Shown: one piece after another, positions 9,197 to 18,503 of the stretch
How positions within the stretch are numbered: the first letter of the stretch is position 1
Layout: every line of letters starts with the position of its first letter
DNA from: Rothia nasimurium
Lineage (GTDB): Bacteria; Actinomycetota; Actinomycetes; Actinomycetales; Micrococcaceae
Direction of reading: 5' to 3'
Assembly: GCF_928382285.1 (NCBI RefSeq)
Contig: NZ_CAKMSS010000009.1
Span: forward strand, 26,728-90,727
DNA length: 64,000 bases
Notes under the pieces: model-generated
What the model was told of the DNA's origin: nothing
The model's input: only the letters and a program-made list of their open reading frames with translations
The model's database searches: none
Translations under genes and position numbers: made by a program

Positions 9197-10093
9197 ATGA
9201 ATGATGTTGCAGAGATTTACCAGCAGGTGCGCTGCCTTAAAGATTTACAAGATATCGGTGTAAGCCCCTCTGTGGCTTCGACCCGTTTTAGGTCTGGTTA
9301 CTACACCAAAATCAAGCAGGGGATCTATATTGAGACCTCTATATGGAACCAGTGGGGCACTCGCCAGAGATGCATAGCCCACCACGCTGCGCATATCAAA
9401 ACGGTGCCGAGCGGGGTGCTGAGTCACCAGTCGGCTGCGCTTTGGTTAGGAGCTCCGCTCCTAACCCTACCTCACAAGGTGCATATGAGTTTTGCGTCAG
9501 CTTCTGTACAGCACCGCCCCTCAGTAACAGCGCATCGCGGACGCACGGACGTAGTTCGCGAGGCTCGGCTGGTAGTAGGGGCTTCTGTTGCTACTCCGGG
9601 GCAAACTCTGCGCGATGTGGCCCTATCTCTACCTAGCGTTGAGGCGCTGGTGATTGGCGATTATTTTCTGCGGCAGGGTGTTATATCTGTAGCGTCGGCA
9701 CGTACTGCTCTGACTGAGGCGGGTGGAGCTGCGCTTGCCGTGGGGCAGAGACTGAGCGCTTTAGCAGATTCTCCGGCTGAGACAATCGCACGTGACCTTA
9801 TCTATGAGTGGAATCTGCCTCTACCTCAGGAGCAGTTCGAGGTATTCACTCATTACGGCCGTATTTACCGTGCTGACTTCGCTTGGCCTGAGCTGGGGGT
9901 CATTCTTGAGGTTGACGGTGAGGTGAAGTATTCGGGCGCCTATGGCCGTGCTGATGATGTGGTTCAGGCAGAACATCGGCGGCATCGCGAATTAGAGATG
10001 GCTGGCTGGAAGGTGGTTCGCACGCGCTGGAAGGAATTAATGTCGCACCCTGCTACTCTTCGGCAACGGCTGTGGGAGGCCGGCATCCGGTGA
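9197..10093 (+). CDS. AbiEi-antitoxin-like / DUF559 nuclease-fold protein
   Basis: A 298-residue protein. Residues 1-60 look like the winged-helix N-terminal domain of AbiEi-type antitoxins (VASTRFRSGYYTKIKQGIY). The C-terminal 90 residues have the DUF559, Vsr-like nuclease fold: YRADFAWPELGVILEVDGE followed by RHRELEMAGWKVVRTRWKE. This pairing is common in actinobacteria and its role is not established; no AbiEii toxin gene lies nearby. Start choice is weak: I use the ATG where domain similarity begins, although the frame stays open to a GTG at 9128; neither has a good ribosome site. The gene sits alone between two copies of a hairpin repeat, which suggests it moved as a unit. Confidence 0.75.
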   Translation: MNDVAEIYQQVRCLKDLQDIGVSPSVASTRFRSGYYTKIKQGIYIETSIWNQWGTRQRCIAHHAAHIKTVPSGVLSHQSAALWLGAPLLTLPHKVHMSFASASVQHRPSVTAHRGRTDVVREARLVVGASVATPGQTLRDVALSLPSVEALVIGDYFLRQGVISVASARTALTEAGGAALAVGQRLSALADSPAETIARDLIYEWNLPLPQEQFEVFTHYGRIYRADFAWPELGVILEVDGEVKYSGAYGRADDVVQAEHRRHRELEMAGWKVVRTRWKELMSHPATLRQRLWEAGIR

Positions 10094-10107
10094 GCCAGAT
10101 TGTAGGT

Positions 10108-10167
10108 GTGCAGGGTTCTTGGTGCGTGTGCAGGGTTTTCTCTGCACACAGCCCAAGAACCTTGCAC
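10108..10167. repeat. Long hairpin repeat, copy 2 (downstream of DUF559 gene)
   Basis: Same architecture as the copy at 8976: 26-base arms, 8-base loop, nearly the same right arm (CTGCACACAGCCCAAGAACC). Differences in the left arm are partly compensated in the right arm, so the fold is kept. It starts 14 bases after the DUF559 stop codon. Confidence 0.75.
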
Positions 10168-10182
10168 AGGCTAAGACAAAAA

Positions 10183-10237
10183 GACGCCGCCACGCACCTT
10201 ACCTGCCGTGGGGCAGGGGAGGGGCGCAGCGGCGTCC
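10183..10237. terminator. GGACGC-type palindrome, likely terminator of purL
   Basis: Arms GACGCCGC and GCGGCGTC enclose an inner CTGCC...GGGCAGG stem. It lies between the convergent DUF559 and purL genes, 20 bases after the purL stop on the minus strand. It belongs to the palindromic family also seen at 31722 and 59299 and inside recR. Confidence 0.6.
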
Positions 10238-10257
10238 TTACACCGTGTAGCTAGAGA

Positions 10258-12576
10258 CTAGCTGGGGGCAACCTCGCCGAAGTGGCGGGCGAGGGTGCCC
10301 TCGTGGGCTTCGCGCAGCTCGTCCAGGTCGATAGCGACCTCACCCTGAATGTCCAGGGCATTAGAGGCGGCATCGACCACGCCGATGCGAGCGAAGGGGT
10401 AGTCGCGGGCGGTGCACATGTCCTTGAAGCGAACTTCCTCGGAGCGGGGCACAGATACAACCACGCGGCCCAGGGACTCTGAGAAGAGCAGGGTGAAGAG
10501 GTCGATACCGTCGCGCTCAGCAACCTCACCCAGGCCAACGCGGGCACCGACGCCAAAGCGTAGGCAGCCCTCAACCAGGGCAGCAGCCAGGCCGCCGGCA
10601 GAGACGTCGTGGGCGGCGTCAATCATGCCGTCACGGCTCATGTTCACCAGCATGTCGCCCAGCAGCTTCTCGGCAGCCAGGTCAACCTTGGGGGGCAGGC
10701 CGCCCAGGTGGCCCTTGAAACGGGCCCACTCGGAGCCGTCCAGCTCGTCACGGGTAGTGCCCAGCAGGTAGAGGGCCTGGCCGTCATGCTCAGGAGCCCA
10801 GCCGGAGGGGGTACGGCGGGTGACGTCGTCCATCACACCCATCATGGCAACCACGGGGGTGGGGTTAATGGCCTTGCCGCCGGTCTGGTTATAGAGGGAG
10901 ACGTTACCGCCGGTCACGGGTACGCCCAGTTCCATACAGCCGTCAGCGATACCGCGCACGGCCTCAGCGAACTGCCACATGATGTCCGGGTCCTCGGGGG
11001 AACCGAAGTTCAGGCAGTCAGAGACAGCCACGGGACGAGCGCCCACGGTAGCCACGTTGCGGTAGGCCTCAGCCAGGGACGCCTTCGCACCCTCGTAGGG
11101 GTCGAGCTTGGTGAAGCGGGGGTTAGAGTCGGTTGCCAGGGCAACACCCAGGCCGGTTTCTTCGTCCACACGAATCACGCCGGAATCATCGGGCATAGAC
11201 AGGGCGGTGTTGCCCTGAACGTAGCGGTCGTACTGGTTAGTAATCCAGGACTTGGAGCACATATTGGGGGCCGCCATAAACGCCTTGATAGCCTCGCCCA
11301 GCTCAGTGCCGGTGGGGCGGGCGTCGTCCGCCTCCGAGCCGGTGAACTTGTCGGCCTGCAGGGCGTCCTGCCACTCGGGGCGGGCGTAAGGACGCTCGTA
11401 GGTGGGGCCGTCGTGAGCGACGGTCTTGGGGTCCACATCGACGATAATCTCGCCCTGCCACTCGATGGTCAGGCGGCCGGAGCCGGTAACCTCACCCAGA
11501 ATGGAGTACTCAACATCCCACTTAGCCATGATGTCTTCGAAGCGGCTCAGGTTCTCGGGGGTAACCACGGCCATCATGCGTTCCTGGGACTCAGACATGA
11601 GAATCTCACCCGGGGTCAGGGTGGGGTCGCGCAGCAGAACCTTGGTCAGGTCAACGTGCATACCGCCGTCACCGTTCGAGGCCAGCTCGGAGGTGGCGCA
11701 GGAGATACCCGCAGCGCCCAGGTCCTGAATACCCTCAACGATGGAGTTCTTGAAGAGCTCCAGGCAGCACTCAATCAGCACCTTCTCAGCGAAGGGGTCG
11801 CCCACCTGAACGGCAGGGCGCTTGGAGGGCTTGGTGTCGTCGAAGGACTCCGAAGCCAGAACCGAAGCGCCGCCAATGCCGTCGCCACCGGTGCGGGCAC
11901 CGAAGAGGATGACCTTGTTGCCGGTACCTGAGGCGTTTGCGGTGCGGATGTCTTCGTGGCGCATGATGCCCACAGCCAGGGCGTTGACCAGGGGATTAGC
12001 CTGGTAGCACTCGTCGAACTCGACCTCGCCGCCGATGTTGGGCAGGCCCAGGGAGTTGCCGTAGCCGCCCACACCGGAGACAACGCCGGGCAGGACGCGG
12101 GCGGTGTCGGGGTGGTCAATGGCACCGAAACGCAGGGGGTCCATGACGGCCACGGGGCGGGCACCCATAGAGATAATGTCGCGCACGATACCGCCCACAC
12201 CGGTTGCTGCACCCTGGTAGGGCTCAACGTAGGAGGGGTGGTTATGGGACTCAATCTTGAAGGTCACAGCCCAGCCGTTGCCAATGTTGGTCACACCGGC
12301 GTTCTCGCCGATGCCGACCATGAGGTCCTTCTTCATCTCGTCGGTGACCTTAGCGCCGAACTGCTTGAGGTGCACCTTGGAAGACTTGTAGGAGCAGTGC
12401 TCTGACCACATGACCGAGTACATGGCCAGCTCGGCTGCGGTGGGGCGGCGGCCGAGAATCTTCTTGATGTCCTCGAACTCGTTCTCCTTCAGACCCAGCT
12501 CAGCCCAGGGCAGCTCGGTCTCGGGGGTGGCAGCGGCGTGCTCAACGGTATCGAGGTTAAACTTCTTTTCGCTCAA
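10258..12576 (-). CDS. purL: Phosphoribosylformylglycinamidine synthase subunit II
   Basis: A 772-residue small-type PurL that converts FGAR to FGAM with ATP and ammonia, the fourth step of purine synthesis. Typical motifs are visible: [10 protein letters not shown] near residue 57, IESHNHPS near 108, [18 protein letters not shown] near 285 and [10 protein letters not shown] in the second half. It works in a complex with PurS and PurQ. The start codon is TTG with AAGGA nine bases upstream. It follows purQ by 25 bases in a purS-purQ-purL operon. Confidence 0.97.
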   Translation of the reverse strand: MSEKKFNLDTVEHAAATPETELPWAELGLKENEFEDIKKILGRRPTAAELAMYSVMWSEHCSYKSSKVHLKQFGAKVTDEMKKDLMVGIGENAGVTNIGNGWAVTFKIESHNHPSYVEPYQGAATGVGGIVRDIISMGARPVAVMDPLRFGAIDHPDTARVLPGVVSGVGGYGNSLGLPNIGGEVEFDECYQANPLVNALAVGIMRHEDIRTANASGTGNKVILFGARTGGDGIGGASVLASESFDDTKPSKRPAVQVGDPFAEKVLIECCLELFKNSIVEGIQDLGAAGISCATSELASNGDGGMHVDLTKVLLRDPTLTPGEILMSESQERMMAVVTPENLSRFEDIMAKWDVEYSILGEVTGSGRLTIEWQGEIIVDVDPKTVAHDGPTYERPYARPEWQDALQADKFTGSEADDARPTGTELGEAIKAFMAAPNMCSKSWITNQYDRYVQGNTALSMPDDSGVIRVDEETGLGVALATDSNPRFTKLDPYEGAKASLAEAYRNVATVGARPVAVSDCLNFGSPEDPDIMWQFAEAVRGIADGCMELGVPVTGGNVSLYNQTGGKAINPTPVVAMMGVMDDVTRRTPSGWAPEHDGQALYLLGTTRDELDGSEWARFKGHLGGLPPKVDLAAEKLLGDMLVNMSRDGMIDAAHDVSAGGLAAALVEGCLRFGVGARVGLGEVAERDGIDLFTLLFSESLGRVVVSVPRSEEVRFKDMCTARDYPFARIGVVDAASNALDIQGEVAIDLDELREAHEGTLARHFGEVAPS

Positions 12577-12601
12577 AATTCTTATTCCTTATGCGAGGCG
12601 T

Positions 12602-13411
12602 TTAGGCCGAAACCAGCTGGTTGAGTACGGAGGTGAAGACGCCCAGGCCGTCCGCGCCACCGCGCAGACCTACGGTGCCAAAACCGGAGGACGAGGGGCC
12701 GAAGCCGGGTTCGACGGCGTGCTCGGGGTGGGGCATGAGGCCCACGACGTTGCCGCGCTCGTTGGAGATGCCGGCGATGTCGTTGCGGGAGCCGTTGGGG
12801 TTAACGTCCACGTAGCGGAACACCACGCGTCCTTCAGCTTCAAGCGCCTCAAGGGTCTTGGCGTCGGCGACGTACTGGCCGTCCTGGTTCTTGAGGGGGA
12901 CCACGATGTTCTGGCCAGCTTCGAAGTCGCCGGTCCAGGCAGTCTGGTTGGTCTCAACGCGCAGGGTCTGATCGCGGCAGATGAACTTGCGGTGATCGTT
13001 CTTAATCATGGAGCCGGGCAACAGGTGGGTTTCGGTCAGAATCTGGAAACCGTTGCAGATGCCGAGCACCGGCAGGGGAGCGGAACCCGAGGTGCCAGCG
13101 GCGCTAGCTGCCTCAACGACCTTGCTCATGACCGGGGCCTTCGCTGCGATAGCGCCTGCGCGCAGGTAGTCACCATACGAAAAACCGCCGGGCACAATCA
13201 CAGCGTCTACATCGTGTAGAGCTGCTTCATCGTGCCACAGCGGTACGGGGGTGCCACCGGCTAGGCGGACGGCGCGGGAGGCATCGCGGTCGTCGAGGGT
13301 GCCGGGGAAGGTGATGACGCCGACGCGCACATCAGCCAGGGCGGCATCGGGAGTGTTCTGAGAGAAGTCGCCCACCAGGGGAACTTCGGTTGCTGCGAGG
13401 GATTCTGCCAC
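12602..13411 (-). CDS. purQ: Phosphoribosylformylglycinamidine synthase subunit I (glutaminase)
   Basis: A 269-residue class-I glutamine amidotransferase that feeds ammonia to PurL. The nucleophile Cys is in [10 protein letters not shown] and the catalytic His-Glu in GLMPHPEHA. The core [17 protein letters not shown] begins only near residue 28, so this protein has an N-terminal extension compared with the usual length of about 225. The GTG start is supported by GGAGG ten bases upstream, overlapping the end of purS, so the extension may be real. Confidence 0.95.
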   Translation of the reverse strand: MAESLAATEVPLVGDFSQNTPDAALADVRVGVITFPGTLDDRDASRAVRLAGGTPVPLWHDEAALHDVDAVIVPGGFSYGDYLRAGAIAAKAPVMSKVVEAASAAGTSGSAPLPVLGICNGFQILTETHLLPGSMIKNDHRKFICRDQTLRVETNQTAWTGDFEAGQNIVVPLKNQDGQYVADAKTLEALEAEGRVVFRYVDVNPNGSRNDIAGISNERGNVVGLMPHPEHAVEPGFGPSSSGFGTVGLRGGADGLGVFTSVLNQLVSA

Positions 13412-13416
13412 GTCTT

Positions 13417-13668
13417 TTAGTCCTCCAGAGCTTCGACGTTGACGACGTCTTCAATCACGGGGTTAGACAGTAGCTCTTCAGCTGCCTGGCGGGCCTGCGC
13501 GAGCAGTTCTTCGGTGACTTCACCATCAACGGTCAGTTCAAAGCGCTTACCCTGACGAACATCGGTGAAGTTGGTGAGACCGATACGGGGAAGCTCGTGA
13601 GCGATAGCCTTGCCCTGGGGGTCGAGGATTTCGGGCTTGAGCATAACGTCAACAACAATACGGGCCAT
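13417..13668 (-). CDS. purS: Phosphoribosylformylglycinamidine synthase, PurS subunit
   Basis: An 83-residue PurS ([18 protein letters not shown] at the N-terminus, NPVIEDV near the C-terminus). It bridges PurQ and PurL and is needed for ammonia channelling in actinobacteria and bacilli. GGAG lies nine bases before the ATG. First gene of the operon, five bases before purQ. Confidence 0.96.
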   Translation of the reverse strand: MARIVVDVMLKPEILDPQGKAIAHELPRIGLTNFTDVRQGKRFELTVDGEVTEELLAQARQAAEELLSNPVIEDVVNVEALED

Positions 13669-13792
13669 GAATGGGCACTCCTTGGGTGCTGGAATCTATA
13701 TAGAGCCGGGTCTCATTTTACCGGGTTGGGGCACCGCATGCGCCAAAGTGAGACGGTGGGGCGCGGGGCTTTTCTGCCGGAGGTGTTGGCGG

Positions 13793-13857
13793 CGAGCGTG
13801 CGTCTTATCGCTGAGCGTGCGGTTACCCGGTGCACGCTCGGCGATATGGCGCACGCT
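13793..13857. repeat. Long inverted repeat with four GAGCGTGC blocks
   Basis: Arms of about 27 bases (left GAGCGTGCG...TATCGC.GAGCGTGC, right its near complement) around a loop of about ten bases. The block GAGCGTGC or its complement occurs four times. It lies in the 296-base divergent gap between purS and the fic gene, where no other gene is visible. It could be a repressor-binding array or a member of the intergenic hairpin class. Confidence 0.65.
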
Positions 13858-13964
13858 CGGTGCTGACGAGAAGATACTGGGAAAACAAACTATGATTTTC
13901 TATATAAACAGCTTAATGGGAAAATTGAGGTGCATTTTCTCAAGAGAGACTCGCAGGAGGCAAC

Positions 13965-15137
13965 ATGCAGAGTTGGCCATCTCTTACATATACAGAGCGC
14001 TTGTGGGTGCACCGTGACCCCTTGGCCTCTCGCCGGAGCCAGCGGAAAAATCGAGGTACTTTTCAGGTGCCGCACGTTCCGTATATTTCTGAGGCTCCTG
14101 TGAGGCTCAGTGCAGATGTGCTGGCTAGCGCATCTGCGGCATCAGTGGCTATGACAAGGTTCGACCACGAACAAGCATCATTTGCTCATTTCCCATTCGC
14201 TACGGTGCTTTTGCGCGGAGAATCTGCCACAAGTTCGCAGATTGAAAATCTGACGGTAAATGCTCGAAAACTCTCGCTTGCTGCACTTGGTGCGCCGGTA
14301 GGAGGCAATGCCGAACTTGTCGCCCGCAACGTCCGCGCCATGAAAGCTGCAATCGACGTTGCCCACGAACTCAGCATCGATGCTTTGCTGACCATGCACG
14401 AGGAGCTTACAGCGGGTGTTCAAGATGATGCCGGCGAGCTGAGAAAAGAATGGGTATGGATTGGGGGAGAATCCCCTGTCACAGCCAGGTACGTAGCACC
14501 TGCCTGGGAGGATGTACCTGGGTTGCTTGAAGACCTCGTTGTCTTTTTGGAGCGCCGGGACCTTGATCCTACCGTACAAGCGGCTCTTGCTCATGCCCAG
14601 TTTGAAACTATTCACCCTTTTATAGATGGGAATGGGCGTACGGGGAGAGCGCTCATCTCATCTCTGTTAAAGGCGCGCGGAGTGACGCAGCATGTGGTGG
14701 TTCCCCTGTCGAGCGGTTTGCTCTATGACCTTGAGGGGTATGTGTCTGCCCTGGAGGCGTATAGGCGCGGGGATATAGAGCCCATCATCCTGTGTTTTGT
14801 GGATGCCATTGAATCATCGCTGGCTAATACTCGTTTGCTTGCCCAGGACATTGAACAGTTTTATGAGCAGATTCTTGCCTCGCGTCCGAGGGTGACTGAA
14901 GCGGTGCGTAAGGTGGCAAGGTTCTGTTGCTCAGAGCCAGCTTTCACGGCTGGAATGCTAGAAGAACATGCCGGAGTGGCTAGATCTACCACCTATCGCA
15001 TTATTGACTCCCTGGTTGAAACCGGTATCTTGCGGCGGGAGCAGAAAGTGCGCGGGCAAAATGCCTGGTCTGCCCCTGCCTTGACGGAAGCGCTTGACGC
15101 GTTTGCCCAGCGGGCGGGCCGTCGGCGTTTTGTTTAG
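13965..15137 (+). CDS. Fic-family AMP-transferase with built-in inhibitory helix
   Basis: A 390-residue Fic protein expected to transfer AMP to hydroxyl side chains of a target protein. The catalytic loop HPFIDGNGRTGR starts at His217 and is fully canonical. Upstream, SSQIEN at residues 90-95 fits the (S/T)xxxE(G/N) inhibitory motif, so it is a class II, self-inhibited Fic. The C-terminal region (VARSTTYRIIDSLVETGILRR) is a winged helix, as in many stand-alone bacterial Fic proteins. AGGAGG is four bases before the ATG. No FicA-type antitoxin is next to it, in line with the intramolecular inhibitor. Confidence 0.92.
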   Translation: MQSWPSLTYTERLWVHRDPLASRRSQRKNRGTFQVPHVPYISEAPVRLSADVLASASAASVAMTRFDHEQASFAHFPFATVLLRGESATSSQIENLTVNARKLSLAALGAPVGGNAELVARNVRAMKAAIDVAHELSIDALLTMHEELTAGVQDDAGELRKEWVWIGGESPVTARYVAPAWEDVPGLLEDLVVFLERRDLDPTVQAALAHAQFETIHPFIDGNGRTGRALISSLLKARGVTQHVVVPLSSGLLYDLEGYVSALEAYRRGDIEPIILCFVDAIESSLANTRLLAQDIEQFYEQILASRPRVTEAVRKVARFCCSEPAFTAGMLEEHAGVARSTTYRIIDSLVETGILRREQKVRGQNAWSAPALTEALDAFAQRAGRRRFV

Positions 15138-15709
15138 TCCTGAGCGGCCAGGAGCGTCTGCGCCGCCTGCAGGTTGGCTAGGGCGAGGGTTTTGTTGGTT
15201 CGGGCTAGGGCCAGGGCTGAGATGGTGAGGGCAACCAGGGTGCGGGCTTGACCGTCCGCTTCGGCCTCGGTGAGGTGCGGACGCGCCCTGCCCAGCCCCG
15301 CGCGGAAGGCGGCAAACAGCTCGTCGTAGTAGCCGCTGATGGCTGCGCTGACCACTGGGTCGGTGCCCACCGGGGCGTTAGCTGCCGCTATGAGTAAGCA
15401 GCCGGGGTGTCTATCGGTAGAGCTAATAGAGCTGGCCAGGGTTGCAAAGTAGTCGTTGAGGGCATCGGGCTTTGCGTCTTCGCTGGTGACGCGGGCAAGG
15501 AGCGGGCGGACGCTTTCTGCCAGGTAGTTCTCTACCACTTCGTCAAAAAGCCCCTTTTTCGACTCGAAGGCGTGGTAGAGACTGGAGCGCTTGAGGCCGG
15601 TTGCCTGTTCAAGGTCGGGGATTGAGGTTGCCTCGTAGCCCCGGTCCCAAAAGACGCCACGGGCTGCCCTGACGGCGTCCGCTCGGTCGAAGGTTGCTGT
15701 GCGCCCCAT
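15134..15709 (-). CDS. TetR-family regulator
   Basis: A 191-residue TetR-type repressor. Residues 8-55 form the helix-turn-helix domain (ARGVFWDRGYEATSIPDLEQ, then GLKRSSLYHAFESKKGLF). The C-terminal ligand domain resembles the TetR_C subclass that controls oxidoreductase genes (RHPGCLLIAAA). GAGG lies six bases before the ATG. It diverges from the DUF1304-oxidoreductase pair over 94 bases and overlaps the fic stop by four bases on the other strand. Likely controls its divergent neighbours and itself. Confidence 0.9.
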   Translation of the reverse strand: MGRTATFDRADAVRAARGVFWDRGYEATSIPDLEQATGLKRSSLYHAFESKKGLFDEVVENYLAESVRPLLARVTSEDAKPDALNDYFATLASSISSTDRHPGCLLIAAANAPVGTDPVVSAAISGYYDELFAAFRAGLGRARPHLTEAEADGQARTLVALTISALALARTNKTLALANLQAAQTLLAAQD

Positions 15710-15737
15710 GGTGTGCCTCGTTTCATAGCTAACAAAA

Positions 15738-15765
15738 TTGTGTACTGACCATTCTAGTATATATT
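15738..15765 (+). promoter_or_regulatory. Promoter of the DUF1304-oxidoreductase pair
   Basis: TTGTGT and TATATT are separated by 16 bases, about 40 bases before the DUF1304 start. The sequence between and around the boxes (TACT...AGTA) is weakly palindromic and is the natural place for the divergent TetR protein to bind. Confidence 0.45.
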
Positions 15766-15803
15766 GGAATAAGCGTTACAAAAACCTATGAAAGGATATC
15801 CCC

Positions 15804-16187
15804 ATGACCATCGCCGGTATCATCGCCCTACTGCTCGCCGTTGCCCTGCACGTTTTTATCTTCTACCTCGAATCCTTCGCCTGGACCACCCGAGCCCTGC
15901 CCGTCTTCGGCATGAGCCGTGAATCAGCCGAACAGACCAAGGAAATGGCCTACAACCAGGGCTTCTACAACCTCTTCCTGGCAATCATCGCCGCCGCCGG
16001 TGCCGTGGCCCACTTCGCCGGTGCCCCCACCGTGGGCCTAGCCCTCATGCTCGCCGGTACCGGGTCAATGCTGGCCGCCGCAGCCGTCCTCTTCATCACC
16101 TCACCCGACAAGCGCTCCGCCGCCATGAAGCAGGGTGCCTTCCCGCTGCTCGCCGTCCTTCTGCTCGCTCTGGGCGCAACCCTTTAA
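15804..16187 (+). CDS. DUF1304 membrane protein
   Basis: A 127-residue protein with four hydrophobic helices, matching DUF1304 (LHVFIFYLESFAWTT near the start, YNQGFYNLFLAI in the middle). The family's function is unknown; members often sit beside redox enzymes and TetR or MarR regulators, as here. AAGGA is seven bases before the ATG. The oxidoreductase follows after 54 bases. Confidence 0.88.
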   Translation: MTIAGIIALLLAVALHVFIFYLESFAWTTRALPVFGMSRESAEQTKEMAYNQGFYNLFLAIIAAAGAVAHFAGAPTVGLALMLAGTGSMLAAAAVLFITSPDKRSAAMKQGAFPLLAVLLLALGATL

Positions 16188-16241
16188 CAAGCGCCCTCAA
16201 CAGGCGTAGAACTGGTTAAACAGCTTTCGAAAGGAAAAATC

Positions 16242-17249
16242 ATGACCCAATCACGTGAAATCCGCCTTGCCTCCCGCCCCAGCGGCTGGCCCACCTCCGA
16301 CAACTTTGAATTTGCCACCGTTACCCTGCCTGAGCTCACCGATGGCCAGGTACGCGTTCAAAATGAGTTCATCTCGGTTGACCCCTATATGCGCGGGCGC
16401 ATGAACGACGCCAAGAGCTATGTAGCCCCCTACGGCCTGGGGGAACGCATCACCGGCGGTGCCGTCGGACGCGTTGTTGAATCGCACGATGAAAGCCTGC
16501 CCGTAGGCACCCTCGTATCGCACCAGCAGGGCTGGGCAGACTACGCCCAGGGCGCCGCTCGCGAGTTTACCGCCCTGCCGGAACTACCTGCCGGGGCGCC
16601 GTCCTCGCTCTACCTGGGCATGCTGGGCATGACGGCAATGACCGCCTATGCAGGGCTGACCCGCATTGCCCACCTGAAAGAAGGCGACGTCGTGTTCGTC
16701 TCTGGCGCAGCGGGCGCCGTGGGCACCGCCGTCGGGCAGATCGCTCGCCTGCTCGGTGCCTCCCGCGTTGTCGGCAGCGCTGGCTCGGCTGAGAAAGTTG
16801 AGCTGCTGACCAGCAAATACGGCTACGACGCCGCCCTCAATTACAAGGACGCCCCCGTGCGGCAGACCCTGCCCGAGCTGGTTCCAGATGGCGTAGACGT
16901 CTACTTCGACAACGTCGGCGGCGACCACCTCGAAGCCGCTCTCGATGTGATGAACCGCGGCGGCCGACTGGCGCTCTGCGGCGCGATCTCTGCCTACAAC
17001 ACCGGCGAAACAACCCCCGGCCCCGACAACATGACCAACATGGTCAAGCAGGGCCTGACCATGCAGGGCTTCACCCTGGGGGAGTACCTGGACGTCGCCC
17101 CCGAGTTCCGCGAAAAGATGGGCTGCTGGTTTGCCGAGGGCAAGATCGCCTATGACGAGACCGTCTACGAGGGGCTCGACTCCACCATCGAAGCCTTCAT
17201 CGCCATGATGCAGGGCGCGAACACCGGCAAGATGGTGGTCAAGCTCTAG
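16242..17249 (+). CDS. NADPH-dependent enone/quinone oxidoreductase, CurA-like
   Basis: A 335-residue zinc-independent medium-chain reductase. It resembles the leukotriene B4 12-hydroxydehydrogenase/curcumin reductase group, which saturates activated double bonds with NADPH. Visible markers: VDPYMRGRM near residue 46, GMTAMTAYAGL near 130, the nucleotide-binding VSGAAGAVGTAVGQIA near 150 and YFDNVGGDHLEAAL near 222. Metal-binding Cys/His residues of classic alcohol dehydrogenases are absent. AAAGGA precedes the ATG. Probably a detoxification enzyme induced through the TetR protein upstream. Confidence 0.9.
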   Translation: MTQSREIRLASRPSGWPTSDNFEFATVTLPELTDGQVRVQNEFISVDPYMRGRMNDAKSYVAPYGLGERITGGAVGRVVESHDESLPVGTLVSHQQGWADYAQGAAREFTALPELPAGAPSSLYLGMLGMTAMTAYAGLTRIAHLKEGDVVFVSGAAGAVGTAVGQIARLLGASRVVGSAGSAEKVELLTSKYGYDAALNYKDAPVRQTLPELVPDGVDVYFDNVGGDHLEAALDVMNRGGRLALCGAISAYNTGETTPGPDNMTNMVKQGLTMQGFTLGEYLDVAPEFREKMGCWFAEGKIAYDETVYEGLDSTIEAFIAMMQGANTGKMVVKL

Positions 17250-17275
17250 GCACCGGCAAGCTGAACAAGTTGAAA

Positions 17276-17338
17276 GGGGACCGCAAAACTTAAAAGGGAC
17301 CGCATACTACGCGGTCCCTTTTAGGTTTTGCGGTCCCC
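17276..17338. terminator. Long nested hairpin between convergent genes
   Basis: GGGGACCGCAAAAC pairs with its complement at the right end, and inside it AAAAGGGACCGC pairs with GCGGTCCCTTTT around a 7-base loop. The runs of A and T on either side let it stop transcription from both the oxidoreductase and the gene coming from the right. Confidence 0.8.
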
Positions 17339-17370
17339 TCGCGGTTGAGAGGCAACCCGTGCCCACAGGC

Positions 17371-18291
17371 TTAGACGCACTCGATAGCATCAAGTAGCTG
17401 CTGCCGCAGGGCGACTGACCGTTCAGCGAAGAGTCTTTGCTGGCGCACGTACTCGGCCTTACCCTCGGGGGTTTCAATGGTAACCGGCTCGTAGCCCCAG
17501 TCTCGCAGGTCGTAGGGAGCGGCTTTCATGTCGAGTTCGCGCACGTCCCAGGCCAGTTCGAAGCAGTCCATGACCAGGTGCGAGGGCACCAGGGGCAGGA
17601 GCTTGTAGGCCCACTTGTAGATATCCATGTTGGCATGCAGGCAGGCGGGCTGCTCCAGGTTGCGCTGCTGCTCACGTGTGGGTTGCAGCTCGTTCATGGG
17701 CACCGCCTGGGGCATGAAGAAGCGGAAGGCATCGAAGTGGGAGCATCTGATCTTATGGCTCTCCACCACCCGGTCGGTTCCCTCTGCCCCCAGGCGCAGT
17801 TCTAGATAGTCGTGGCGGATGTTATTCTCCACCGACTTATAGGCCATAGCCCACTCGTGCAGGCCAAAACAGCCAAAGAAACCGGGCTTGGCCGCAGTTT
17901 TGCCCAGGATAATCCGCGCAAAATCAATGGCTGAGGCGCGGGCCTCAGCAAACTTTTCGGTATCGACAAGGACGCTGGTGCCCGCCTGCGCCGCCGTAGC
18001 GGCTTCGGCAGGTGGTAGGCCTGCCTCTTCTAGCTCCTGCTGGGTAGCGGCCCGGTAGAACTTCCAGTCTGCCCGCTCACCGGCGTCCTGCAGAATGACC
18101 CCTGCACCGGGGTGCCAGCGCATAAACTGCCCGGGCTTGAGTGTGTAGTAGGTGAAGAGGAAGTCCTCAACGGGGTGGGCCTGGCCGCGCTCGCGGCGGC
18201 GTGCGAAGGGTAGGGCGTAGCGGCCGGAGCGTTCTTCATGGGCGCGCGCGATTGCGCGCCAATCGTCCGGGGCAAGGAGGGTGAGGGGCAT
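17371..18291 (-). CDS. Conserved actinobacterial protein, often labelled 3-methyladenine DNA glycosylase
   Basis: A 306-residue protein conserved across actinobacteria. Features: a basic N-terminus (ARAHEERSGRYALPFARRR), the segment RWHPGAGVIL near residue 64, and HANMDIYKWAYKLLPLVPS near 215. Database entries often call relatives 3-methyladenine DNA glycosylase, but I see no helix-hairpin-helix or known glycosylase active site, so I leave the function open. No signal peptide or membrane helix. Confidence 0.7.
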   Translation of the reverse strand: MPLTLLAPDDWRAIARAHEERSGRYALPFARRRERGQAHPVEDFLFTYYTLKPGQFMRWHPGAGVILQDAGERADWKFYRAATQQELEEAGLPPAEAATAAQAGTSVLVDTEKFAEARASAIDFARIILGKTAAKPGFFGCFGLHEWAMAYKSVENNIRHDYLELRLGAEGTDRVVESHKIRCSHFDAFRFFMPQAVPMNELQPTREQQRNLEQPACLHANMDIYKWAYKLLPLVPSHLVMDCFELAWDVRELDMKAAPYDLRDWGYEPVTIETPEGKAEYVRQQRLFAERSVALRQQLLDAIECV

Positions 18292-18448
18292 GGGGTCTAT
18301 TCTAACGGCCCTTCATCCCGCGCTAGAAAAACATCCCTTCCTTTCCCTGCCACCTCAGATAAGTCAAGGACGAAAGAGAAGGGAGAGCACGGAGCAAAAA
18401 CAATATGCAACATCAAGTCTTCAGAAGAAGGGTTATTTATAAGGGGTA

Positions 18449-18487
18449 GGTATGCCAGACCCACAGTGACTGTGGGTCTGGCATACC
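18449..18487. terminator. Perfect 18-bp hairpin after the small membrane gene
   Basis: GGTATGCCAGACCCACAG pairs perfectly with its complement around a three-base loop. It starts 17 bases past the stop of the minus-strand membrane protein gene and is the likely end of that two-gene unit. No long T-run follows. Confidence 0.75.
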
Positions 18488-18503
18488 TTATAGATAATAA
18501 TCT

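Noticed and set aside
10609..11931. Long open frame (440 codons) on the plus strand across purL
   Set aside because: It is antisense to a gene with full PurL motifs; glycine/valine/histidine-rich composition is typical of the complement of GC-rich coding DNA, and no ribosome site or family match is visible.
17371..18291. Assignment as a true 3-methyladenine DNA glycosylase
   Set aside because: The common database label is not backed by any recognisable glycosylase motif in the protein.
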